A stretch of 64,000 nt of DNA. Source: Mactromeris polynyma (taxonomy: Eukaryota > Mollusca > Bivalvia > Venerida > Mactridae). Every line of letters starts with the position of its first letter. Position 1 is the first letter of the stretch. Location of the stretch: the NCBI GenBank assembly GCA_032209605.1, contig JASFXZ010000016.1, positions 9,362,001 through 9,426,000 on the forward strand, written 5' to 3'. Positions 44,626 through 55,379 of this stretch are shown here, one piece after another. Position numbers and translations under genes: made by a program. The notes under the pieces were generated by a model that was not told where the DNA came from, made no database searches, and saw only the letters and a list, made by a program, of their open reading frames with translations.

Positions 44626-45703
44626 TAAATCATCATTATTATCTTAACAGATAACACCAATGTGCGTTAGCAATTTACATGCTTTTGTCGCAACTGATAG
44701 AAATGTTTACAAATGTGTTTTAACTTATTATTTCTGTGAGGTTTCTTTAAAATCCACAAGTTGGTCATATATGCAGAAGGCGAAGCGCTGACAAAGCATC
44801 GTATATGCTCACTATAATGCATTTGTTCATAAATGGGTCATAACTCATTCGACTGTCAGTGGTTTAGAAAAACATTGATACATAAGTAAGTTTATCTCCT
44901 TTTCAAAATTAACTTTTTTGATATTGTTTTCTCATTCATATACACATTCGTGTAGTTCGTGCGCGACTTATATGTGGCATGGACTATATGTGGCACTACA
45001 GAGCTTATCGTGTAAAAGTCATGTGATGCTAGTAATACGTAAACTATACAATTTAGCGTTACTTACCTTCGTCATCGCTGAGATAGGGTGGCTCCTATCC
45101 TTACGAGGCTTAATATCATTAACTATCAAATCATAAACTATGCCAATCAGATATCGTGATAATCTGTACTTTTCTATAAGTTCACGATCCGTCTAACTTG
45201 TCAGGTATTTCTCTGAAATGTCGAGCTCTTCGAGCGTTCATACAGTCGGCCATTTTTATGCAAAACATAGAGATTTACTGTCGGTAATTTCTAACTTAAC
45301 TTTTTTACTTAACGCATTTACATAGAAATTTTGTACGTACGCAAAAACTTACGAAAATATTTGATTTACGCAAGCGTAAGTACGTTAGTAAAACGGTACC
45401 CAGGTGTGCCCTGAACAACGACCATTGTCGCCAATTTGTCTGCCTATTGTTTTCTTAACGGTCAAATTTAGTGCCTCATTGAAAGGTGTGAATAACGATG
45501 TAATCGTGTCAATTTAGATCAACAAAAGCAGAATTTGATTGAAATTAAATGTTCGATAATTAGCGCCACCTGTGATCTAAGCCTCCGTGACCATGTGTTT
45601 GATGTGACTTTCCATTACCCCAGTTTTTTCATCATTGGTCCTCCGAACAAAGACCACTTTTGCTCATTCCATGAAGTGGTCTTTGTTCGCAGGTTTGACT
45701 GTA

Positions 45704-46366
45704 CTTGTAATTAATGAATTTCCAATTATTGAAACAAAGGTAGCACTATCTGACATCTGACCTTAGTTTTAATAGAACTTATTGACTAGGGGGTAAAAGA
45801 AAATCTCTATCATTTTAAACCCTATCATCTAGTTTTGCCTCACAAAAGGACCAAAAGCTCTTGGCTGAAAATGAAAAGGCAGCCAAAACCCATTGAATGA
45901 GTACTTATAGAATGAGTTGATATTTCCACAAGTCAAAAAGATGACATTTTACAGATTTCAGATATTTCGCGAGCTGAAAAGTTTGGGAATCACAGAACAT
46001 TATATAGTCATGTAAAAACTAGACTTGTCCTCTGTGAATTAGGAAATTCATGCTGGTTGATACTTCGAGATGGTCTTAAATACACAAAATTAGCAAACAT
46101 TTCCACATTGCAAAATTCACCACTTCTAAGTATTTCTATGAAAAGTGTCATTTCCTGTTTGTTCAATGATATTACTTCTAGAATGGCTTAAAGGAGCGAG
46201 TAACTTGCATTACCCAGATGGTGTAATCAGGGGTGACAATACTAAATGGCAAAAAATCATCAGAGGAAACCTGCTACACACTGTTAACAAAATAAAAAAA
46301 ATTGCAAATTCAAACATCATTCATTTCTCAATTTTCTTTGCCAAAATAACAGGAAATCAGCCGATT
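45704..46366. other. unannotated spacer
   Basis: No recognised gene. The 46145-46432 frame has no domain and runs into the next array. Confidence 0.5.
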
Positions 46367-47606
46367 CTGAATACATCTACTCAATATACTGTTAACATCG
46401 CCATGAAAACAATGACAGGATTTAACGTCTGAATACATCTACTCAATATACTGTTAACATCGCCATGAAAACAATGACAGGATTTAATGTCTGAATACAT
46501 CTACTCAATATACTGTTAACATGGCCATGAAAACAATGACAGGATTTAATGTCTGAATACATCTACTCAATATACTGTTAACATCGCCATGAAAACAATG
46601 ACAGGATTTAATGTCTGAATACATCTACTCAATATACTGTTAACATCGCCATGAAAACAATGACAGGATTTAACGTCTGAATACATCTACTCAATATACT
46701 GTTAACATCGCCATGAAAACAATGACAGGATTTAATGTCTGAATACATCTACTCAATATACTGTTAACATCGCCATGAAAACAATGACAGGATTTAATGT
46801 CTGAATACATCTACTCAATATACTGTTAACATCGCCATGAAAACAATGACAGGATTTAACGTCTGAATACATCTACTCAATATACTGTTAACATTGCCAT
46901 GAAAACAATGACAGGATTTAATGTCTGAATACATCTACTCAATATACTGTTAACATCGCCATGAAAACAATGACAGGATTTAACGTCTGAATACATCTAC
47001 TCAATATACTGTTAACATCGCCATGAAAACAATGACAGGATTTAACGTCTGAATACATCTACTCAATATACTGTTAACATCGCCATGAAAACAATGACAG
47101 GATTTAATGTCTGAATACATCTACTCAATATACTGTTAACATCGCCATGAAAACAATGACAGGATTTAACGTCTGAATACATCTACTCAATATACTGTTA
47201 ACATCGCCATGAAAACAATGACAGGATTTAATGTCTGAATACATCTACTCAATATACTGTTAACATGGCCATGAAAACAATGACAGGATTTAACGTCTGA
47301 ATACATCTACTCAATATACTGTTAACATGGCCATGAAAACAATGACAGGATTTAACATCTGAATACATCTACTCAATATACTGTTAACATCGCCATGAAA
47401 ACAATGACAGGATTTAATGTCTGAATACATCTACTCAATATACTGTTAACATCGCCATGAAAACAATGACAGGATTTAATGTCTGAATACATCTACTCAA
47501 TATACTGTTAACATCGCCATGAAAACAATGACAGGATTTAATGTCTGAATACATCTACTCAATATACTGTTAACATCGCCATGAAAACAATGACAGGATT
47601 TAACGT
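46367..47606. repeat. 62-bp minisatellite, 20 copies
   Basis: The unit begins CTGAATACATCTACTCAATA and includes CTGTTAACATCGCCATGAAA and CAATGACAGGATTTAA. Phase is exact for 20 copies. Variants are mainly AACGTC/AATGTC/AACATC and CATCGCC/CATGGCC/CATTGCC. The first copy begins TTCTGAAT. Confidence 0.96.
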
Positions 47607-48502
47607 CTGTCTTGTGCCGCGTGTAAAATCTCAGTTTTAGTGAATACCAGATTTCATCCATTCACATGATTGTAACATGCAGTGTTAATAATTCACAGCA
47701 CAATTCATCCTAAAACCCTTAACTTAGCAAATATACATGCTGCACAATTGTTTGAACACAGCTGATTGGTCTAACAAAATGTTGAGCCAGACACAGATCT
47801 CAGTCCAGATATTTCATAACAATCCAAGCTCCATCAAGTAAGCTAATAGAGTAAAGGACGAAAAACTAATATTAATGAAGGTGTTACAGACCTGTAACAG
47901 AATTAGATTTACATTCAAAATTGTTTTCTAGACTCTGCAGCCTATTTTGGATAAATACTAGCTTCTATATAGATCATTGTTTTATTCAGATTCAGTTCCT
48001 TACAGACCCTAAATCACTTTTATCAGCGAGATTGCACAAACAACAATCAGTTGTCCAAAAAGATTGAAACAACTGGATTGGAACTAATAAGAAATATACA
48101 ATCAAGCCGACAGCTGGAGATTGAAAAAGTGAAGTAAGTAGTGTTACATTTTCCTAGCATTCAGAAAAGTGATAGGTTATGAATCACTGCTACAGAAATA
48201 TCACTGTTGATAAAAAGCGAAGTCTTGTTTACTACAAACGATGCCACAGAAGTGTACATCAGTTGCAGATCATGAGAGTCTCCACTTTGTCTTTCCTATA
48301 ATCGTTGTACAAACTTCTGCATAATTCCTACAATTCTGTCATGTTCATTTTGTACCAAATAGTAAAGTAGTATGACAGTTCCTGCCAAAACACATTCAAT
48401 CAAAAGCCTTGATAAGTTGCACAGACATAAGCTCCAAAATAAAACATAAAGGCCAACAGCTACATCATGCTTTTTTTAATCAGAAAGTAAAGGCTAAGAA
48501 AA
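47607..48502. other. unannotated spacer
   Basis: Nothing coding or repetitive recognised. Confidence 0.55.
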
Positions 48503-50535
48503 TCCAAATCCACATTGGTTGGCCACCAAGTAATAAGATCAGAGACATCCAAACCCACATGTGTAGGATACCAAGTAATTAGATCAGAGACATCCAAACC
48601 CACTAGGGTTGGTCACCAAGTAATTAGATCAGAGACATCCAAACCCACATGTGTAGGTCACCAAGTAATTAGATCAGAGACATCCAAACCCACATGGGTA
48701 GGTCACCAAGTAATTAGATCAGAGACATCCAAACCCACATGGGTTGGTCACCAAGTAATTAGATCAGAGACATCCAAACCCACATGTGTAGGATACCAAG
48801 TAAAAAGATCAGAGACATCCAAACTCACATGTGTAGGATACCAAGTAATTAGATCAGAGACATCCAAACCCACATGTGTAGGATACCAAGTAAAAAGATC
48901 AGAGACATCCAAATCCACATGTGTAGGATACCAAGTAATTAGATCAGAGACATCCAAACCCACATGTGTAGGATACCAAGTAATTAGATCAGAGACATCC
49001 AAATCCACATGGGTTGGTCACCAAGTAATTAGATCAGAGACATCCAAATCCACATGGGTTGGTCACCAAGTAATTAGATCAGAGACATCCAAATCCACAT
49101 GGGATGGCCACCAAGTAATAAGATCAGAGACATCCAAATCCACATGGGTTGGTCACCAAGTAATTAGATCAGAGACATCCAAATCCACATGGGTTGGTCA
49201 CCAAGTAAAAAGATCAGAGACATCCAAACCCACATGGGTTGGTCACCAAGTAATTAGATCAGAGACATCCAAACCCACATGGGTAGGTCACCAAGTAATT
49301 AGATCAGAGACATTTAAATACCACATGGGTTGGTCACCAAGTAATTAGATCAGAGACATCCAAATCCACTAGGGTTGGTCACCAAGTAATTAGATCAGAG
49401 ACATCCAAACCCACTAGGGTTGGTCACCAAGTAATAAATCAGAGACATCCAAACCCACTAGGGTTGGTCACCAAGTAATAAATCAGAGACATCCAAACCC
49501 ACTAGGGTTGGTCACCAAGTAATAAATCAGAGACATCCAAACCCACATGGGTTGGTCACCAAGTAATTAGATCAGAGACATCCAATCCACAAGTGTAGGA
49601 TACCAAGTAAAAAGATCAGAGACATCCAAATCCACATGGGTTGATCACCAAGTAATTAGATCAGAGACATCCAAACCCACATGGGTAGGTCACCAAGTAA
49701 TTAGATCAGACACATTTAAATACCACATGGGTTGGTCACCAAGTAATTAGATCAGAGACATCCAAACCCACATGGGTTGGTCACCAAGTAATTAGATCAG
49801 AGACATCCAAACCCACTAGGGTTGGTCACCAAGTAATTAGATCAGAGACATCCAAACCCACTAGGGTTGGTCACCAAGTAATTAGATCAGAGACATCCAA
49901 ACCCACATGGGTAGGTCACCAAGTAATTAGATCAGACACATTTAAATACCACATGGGTTGGTCACCAAGTAATTAGATCAGAGACATCCAAACCCACATG
50001 GGTTGGTCACCAAGTAATTAGATCAGAGACATCCAAACCCACTAGGGTTGGTCACCAAGTATTAGATCAGAGACATCCAAACCCACTAGGGTTGGTCACC
50101 AAGTAATAAGATCAGAGACATCCAAACCCACTAGGGTTGGTCACCAAGTAATAAGATCAGAGACATCCAAACCCACATGGGTTGGTCACCAAGTAATAAG
50201 ATCAGAGACATCCAAACCCACTAGGGTTGGTCACCAAGTAATTCGATCAGAGACATCCAAACCCACATGGGTTGGTCACCAAGTAATAAGATCAGAGACA
50301 TCCAAACCCACATGGGTTGGTCACCAAGTAATTAGATCAGAGACATTTAAATACCACATGGGTTTGTCACCAAGTAATTAGATCAGAGACATTTAAATAC
50401 CACATGGGTTGGTCACCAAGTAATTAGATCAGAGACATCCAAACCCACATGGGTAGGTCACCAAGTAATTAGATCAGAGACATTTAAACCCACATGGGTT
50501 GGTCACCAAGTAATAAGATCAGAGACATCCAATAT
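48503..50535. repeat. 45-bp minisatellite, about 45 copies, with block duplications
   Basis: The unit is CCAAGTAATTAGATCAGAGA followed by CATCCAAACCCACATGGGTT and GGTCA. Variants: ATGTGTAGGATA, CTAGGGTTGG, AAAAAGATC, a 46-bp form with ATTTAAATACC and short forms lacking AGA. The rare GACACATTTAAA variant occurs at 49709 and 49935, and the neighbouring variants repeat, marking a duplicated block of about 226 bases (five units). A plus frame (48515-49348) is open because 45 = 15 codons. Confidence 0.96.
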
Positions 50536-51365
50536 AGAATATCATAACATCTAAAAGTACATATACAATCACTTTATACTTTTAGCACTTTACTCCTCAA
50601 ATTTTCTCCAGTTCTTTCTAAATCAAAATAAAGATTATGTAAATCGGAAATATAATCAACTGTAAGACAAATCTATACCAGTGAAGACAAGAAAACAATT
50701 TAATTCTGTTTACATGGCAACAAAAGATAAGATCAATTTATATTCATTACATGCAGAACAATTTACAGAGAACATTTATCAAGAGAATCAGCAAAAGGTA
50801 AAGCAAAAATCTGGATTTAAGGTTTAAGGTGCTACCATTTCAATTCTGTAAATATCAGTGTTAAAATATTCTGCAGCACTAATATAGATTTAAATGTTCA
50901 ACAGAAGCATCGTCAAGGTCAACAAGCATTTCAATTTCAAGATTACCAGGTCTGACTGCCATCATACAATTTGTGGTCTGAAAATAATTAATTTCCAACC
51001 ACTGTAGGCATGATACATCACCACAGCAACATTCAATGTTTTAAAGGTACTGTAGTACAGGACGAGAGGGGCGGGTGGGGGGGGGTTACAATATTGCATC
51101 AATATTTGCCTACCTGGCTTTTTTACCTGAGGTGTTATATAGACAACCACTACATCATCAGCAGGTCTCAAAGGACCAGTGGTTTTAATGGAAATAATGG
51201 CAAGCACTACTTCACATATCTTTTTATATATAACAACTTTTGTTATCAAGATCAATTCACATTTATAATACACATGTGAGTATATTTGGAGCATAGCAGA
51301 ATGTTGTTTGGTCACCTAGAGCAATAATATTCAGTAAGTACAAAAACACGACTACCAGTTTGGAT
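50536..51365. other. unannotated spacer with poly-G run
   Basis: GGGGCGGGTGGGGGGGGG at about 51070-51088. The opposing frames at 50962-51315 show no known domain. Confidence 0.5.
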
Positions 51366-51369
51366 TTGA

Positions 51370-51715
51370 TGTAGCCCACACAGCTAACTCAGTTGGTAGA
51401 GCGCCAGACAGTCACTCGGCAAATCCGGGTTCGATTCCCTGGTTGGGCAGGTAATGTTCTTCTGTGACAATGGCTACGATCATGTTCTCCACTTAGGAGA
51501 ACTTGTCACTTGCTTTCGGAAGAGCAAGTTAGTACTGGTTGATAATTAAATCCACTGGCCAAAACAGCGTAAAATCCATTGAAATTGGATTTGTTGTAAG
51601 TGTCCCCCACAAACCATGTTCTGATTCGTGCCCTTCGAGGATCTGTGTCTTGATGCTTCATTTTGTGTATTTTGCCTTCCCAATAAATATTCTACTGTTC
51701 CTCACTTTCAATGTG
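51370..51715 (+). mobile_element. tRNA-derived SINE
   Basis: TAACTCAGTTGGTAGAGCG is a clear A-box/D-arm. GGGTTCGATTCCC, 42 bases downstream, is a near-consensus B-box. The D-stem and acceptor stem have mismatches and the T-stem has one, so it is not a working tRNA gene. The body continues with a GTTCTCC...GGAGAAC inverted pair, GCTTTCGGAAGAGCAAGTTA and GTCCCCCACAAACC. The 3' limit is a guess. Confidence 0.7.
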
Positions 51716-51917
51716 TAAGGGTCGGACAAATAATTATAATGAGTTCATTTTGATAAGGCCTGCAATGATTAACCGTACTTCACAGTTCTTTTTTCTAACG
51801 GTTCAATTCCGTACTGTCTCGTGATTATTTGGTTATGAACAGCAATCGACATTTTTATTCCTGAAGCAAAATTCATTTTTATTCCTGAAGCAATATTCTA
51901 GTCAGAAAACTCATACG

Positions 51918-52931
51918 TTGTTACTCATTATCTTTTAGTTACACACCTATTGGAACTTGTTACTCATTATCTTTTAGTTACACACCTATTGGAACTTGTT
52001 ACTCATTATCTTTTAGTTACACACCTATTGGAACTTGTTACTCATTATCTTTTAGTTACACACCTATTGGAACTTGTTACTCATTATCTTTTAGTTACAC
52101 ACCTATTGGAACTTGTTACTCATTATCTTTTAGTTACACACCTATTGGAACTTGTTACTCATTATCTTTAAGTTACACACCTATTGGAACTTGTTACTCA
52201 TTATCTTTTAGTTACACACCTATTGGAACTTGTTACTCATTATCTTTAAGTTACACACCTATTGGAACTTGTTACTCATTATCTTTTAGTTACACACCTA
52301 TTGGAACTTGTTACTCATTATCTTTTAGTTACACATCTATTGGAACTTGTTACTCATTATCTTTTAGTTACACACCTATTGGAACTTGTTACTCATTATC
52401 TTTTAGTTACACACCTATTGGAACTTGTTACTCATTATCTTTTAGTTACGCACCTATTGGAACTTGTTACTCATTATCTTTTAGTTACGCACCTATTGGA
52501 ACTTGTTACTCATTATCTTTTAGTTACACACCTATTGGAACTTGTTACTCATTATCTTTTAGTTACGCACCTATTGGAACTTGTTTCTCATTATCTTTTA
52601 GTTACACACCTATTGGAACTTGTTACTCATTATCTTTAAGTTACACACCTATTGGAACTTGTTACTCTTTATCTTTTAGTTACACACCTATTGGAACTTG
52701 TTACTCATTATCTTTAAGTTACACACCTATTGGAACTTGTTACTCATTATCTTTTAGTTACACACCTATTGGAACTTGTTACTCATTATCTTTAAGTTAC
52801 ACACCTATTGGAACGTGTTACTCATTATCTTTTAGTTACACACCTATTGGAACTTTTTACTCATTATCTTTTAGTTACACACCTATTGGAACTTGTTACT
52901 CATTATCTTTTAGTTACACACCTATTGGAAC
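51918..52931. repeat. 39-bp minisatellite, 26 copies
   Basis: The unit is TTGTTACTCATTATCTTTTA plus GTTACACACCTATTGGAAC. Length is exactly 26 x 39. Variants: TTTAAG for TTTTAG, ACGCACC, ACATCTA, TTTCTCA, CTCTTTAT, ACGTGTT. Because 39 = 13 codons, plus frames at 51950-52171, 52262-52639 and 52808-53029 stay open; the TTTAAG variant brings a TAA stop into that phase repeatedly, which argues against coding. Confidence 0.97.
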
Positions 52932-53203
52932 TATGTGGTTATATTACGGGACAGGAAGTTCCAACTTTTTTCATCATTGCTCTTCTTTATTTTATATCAA
53001 AACAAACCTTTTTTATTCTACTTATCTAGTCAAATGTCCATGTACAGTCAATACAAGTCATTAAACTATCAGATATTGAGAATTTTATATATTTCAGATT
53101 TATACAACCGAATCAAACATCTGACTAATCAAAACCGAATTGAGAAACTCCTGTATTGTTGCAATCCTAATTTTGATTGTACTGATGACACTGAATACAG
53201 GTG

Positions 53204-53490
53204 TGCACTGAACACAGGTGGTAACCAAAAATGTCTGATTACTATGCACTGAACACAGGTGGTAACCAAAAATGTCTGATTACTATGCACTGAACACAGG
53301 TGGTAACCAAAAATGTCTGATTACTATGCACTGAACACAGGTGGTAACCAAAAATGTCTGATTACTATGCACTGAACACAGGTGGTAACCAAAAATGTCT
53401 GATTACTATGCACTGAACACAGGTGGTAACCAAAAATGTCTGATTACTATGCACTGAACACAGGTGGTAACCAAAAATGTCTGATTACTA
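53204..53490. repeat. 41-bp minisatellite, 7 copies
   Basis: The unit is GCACTGAACACAGGTGGTAA plus CCAAAAATGTCTGATTACTAT. Seven copies with essentially no variation. Confidence 0.95.
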
Positions 53491-53491
53491 T

Positions 53492-54920
53492 GCTAGTTTT
53501 CATCACGCATTTGTTTACATTGTAGTGTTGAGCATTCTTTAGGTCTTCAAGTAGAAAATGTCCTTTTTTGCAGACAAAATATATTGGAAAACAATATACA
53601 AGTTCAGTATACCTGTTTTTCTATGATATGTGTATGTTTTTTTAGGCACCTTAGCTTTCTTTGCAATTTTGAATCACACAGTTTCACACTGTCACAAATT
53701 GTAACTTGATCAGAATTTTACATACTGCTTAGTGCTAGCGAAACATCCCAAAGATGTTCAACCAAGTATACAGCAGAAACAAGAAATATCTTTTAAAAAG
53801 ATGGTCAGCGACCCGAGATTTAGCCGCCGACTGAACAAAATTATTGCAAAATTCGGATTTTTTTTATTGGATTTTTTTTTTTGGATATAAACCCGAGACC
53901 GACCGGAGCGTTTATTCAACACAGTTTATATGCCTATGATCAAGCCTGGATGATCTTGGTTAATCATGGTTAATTATAGATAGTCTAGACGACTATACAC
54001 CATTATGTCACACTACGATGTGTGCAGTTTGTTCTTCTTAGTTATCAAAAGGCAAAATATGACTATTTTTGTTCATTATGTTTGCCTTATTATAACTTCC
54101 TCTCGCTAGAAAGACTTTGGAACCCAAAAGTACGACACACAAATTGTCATAGTTGCCCTTATAATATTTTCATCAACAATTATTGAAGCCTTGTGCTCAT
54201 ACTCACTAAAACAGACAGCTATAAAAAATTATAAAGTATTAAAAATAAGTCAATAAGGTGTCAATTTTGCTTTCATTTTACCAACATTAATTTTTTCTGA
54301 ATTGATCCGAGCTATGTTAACCATGTTTTTGACAACCACATGTCATTTAATCGTATCTTTTTTAATATTTACAATTATTTTACTGTACCCGCCCACCCAA
54401 TGTACCACGAAATTACCACGCACAATACATTTCAACTAAAACATTACGCTATACTACAGAAACCCCGAGATCACTGTACTACGCTCCCACACAGCGCTTT
54501 GATTCCACTACGGTTACATTTGCACACTGCTGTATTACCCAGTATATTTTGATAGTTGACCGAATGAAATCACTGTTCGTTCCTGATACTAAATTTCATT
54601 GGTTGGCACGATCACGTGACTACTACGTTTATAATAGTTGGGTATTTTCCAGTGCTATAACCAATCAAATGTGTATGCAATGCAATACCTTTAGTGTCAA
54701 GGGAAATTTTAACTGTCCAGCTAATCGGTTTTAGCATCTACAGAAGGCAGTGTTTCTTTCTGTCATCGAGGATTGCACCGATATGTATTACATGCTGAGT
54801 AATGAGATGAGGCATTTTAAAATATACAAAGCGGAATATAAATCACTACACATATACAGGCATCGGTATAATTTTGGCATTCCAACAAAACAATATCAGT
54901 CTTTTGGGAGTAATAAAGCA
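53492..54920. other. unannotated stretch
   Basis: AT-rich, with homopolymer T runs near 53855-53882. Frames at 54340-54941 are short and unrecognised. Confidence 0.5.
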
Positions 54921-55085
54921 GAGGAGACTGGATACAAATAACTCTGTAGTGTAGTTAGTCATAGACACAGTATAGTCTGTTTCAATATAGTTCATCATTA
55001 CTTATTGCATAAGTCGTGAACTCACACATGTGTTAATAAACTTGTTACATAGCGATTAATCTGATTAAAACAATATAAATGTTCG
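54921..55085 (+). repeat. dispersed repeat family P (uninterrupted copy)
   Basis: GGAGACTGGATACAAATAAC, CATAGACACAGTATAGTC, TGTTTCAATATAGTT and AATCTGATTAAAACAATATA align with 61789-61908 plus 62723-62750, where the hAT-like element sits. This copy therefore shows the sequence without the insertion. Family N follows in both places (55196 and 62820), so P and N are probably parts of one larger repeat. Confidence 0.75.
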
Positions 55086-55087
55086 CG

Positions 55088-55215
55088 ACACCAACACCAA
55101 CACTGTACAATTCCCTGTGGTGATGAATAACAACACTACTTACTGGATCGCCACACCAACACCAACACTGTACAATTCCATGTGGTGATGAATAACAACA
55201 CTACTTACTGGATCA
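55088..55215. repeat. 65-bp direct duplication
   Basis: ACACCAACACCAACACTGTA starts at 55088 and 55153, and both copies run through GTGGTGATGAATAACAACAC to ACTTACTGGATC. Two copies, one substitution noticed (CCCTGTGG/CCATGTGG). Confidence 0.93.
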
Positions 55216-55376
55216 ATCTTGAAATACACTATAAACAATGTTAACCAATCTGTGTCACAAATGTTACAAATGTTGTTCGGTTGAAGAGAAATTGCCTTGG
55301 TGGTTAATGTAAGATTTGATTGGTTTACAAAACACTGAATATGTAAATAGCAAAACCATGTTAGTACGGCTACGCA
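55196..55376 (+). repeat. dispersed repeat family N, copy 3
   Basis: ACAACACTACTTACTGGATC, TTGAAATACACTATA, GTTGTTCGGTTGAAGAGAAA and GATTTGATTGGTTTACAAAA align closely with 62820-63003 and partly with the copies at 19409 and 25236. Confidence 0.75.
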
Positions 55377-55379
55377 TAA

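Larger units (their letters stand above)
44131..45000. mobile_element. DNA transposon C nested in B, TIR TGTAGTGCCACATATA, GAGCTT duplication
   Basis: TGTAGTGCCACATATA at 44131 and TATATGTGGCACTACA at 45000 are perfect 16-bp inverted repeats; with three mismatches they extend to about 31 bases. GAGCTT flanks both sides (44125-44130 and 45001-45006). Length is exactly 870 bp. The frames at 44185-44421 and 44918-45136 show no transposase motif. It also contains a perfect 16-bp-arm hairpin at 44153-44191 and a (CAT)n run near 44249. Confidence 0.87.
43209..45399. mobile_element. DNA transposon B nested in A, TIR GTACTGTTTTACTAAC, CCAGG duplication
   Basis: Left GTACTGTTTTACTAAC and right GTTAGTAAAACGGTAC match at 15 of 16 positions when inverted, with CCAGG on both sides (43204-43208 and 45400-45404). 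Subterminal words CTTACG/CGTAAG recur in both orientations at both ends, such as CTTACGTTTTGCGTAAG. The 2.19 kb interior holds element C and two decayed tRNA-like sequences (43396 and 44550) but no recognisable transposase. The exact end could shift by one or two bases because GG/CC flank it. Confidence 0.8.
43055..45701. mobile_element. DNA transposon A, TIR CAGTCAAACCTG, TA duplication, interrupted by element B
   Basis: The left end is TA + CAGTCAAACCTGTGCTAACG and the right end is GTTCGCAGGTTTGACTG + TA, a perfect 12-bp inverted repeat. Removing the inserted element B and one copy of its duplication leaves about 451 bp with no coding capacity, so A is a short non-autonomous element. Element D (59530-60315) has the same two distinct ends in the opposite orientation. 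Class by ends and TA: Tc1/mariner/pogo-like. Confidence 0.85.

Noticed and set aside
51370..51449. Functional tRNA gene
   Set aside because: The A- and B-boxes are good but the acceptor, D and T stems contain mismatches and the anticodon arm does not fold properly; a SINE head fits better.
51950..52639. Plus frames ELVTHYLLVTHLL as a leucine-rich membrane protein
   Set aside because: They read the 39-bp minisatellite and are broken wherever the TTTAAG variant introduces a stop.
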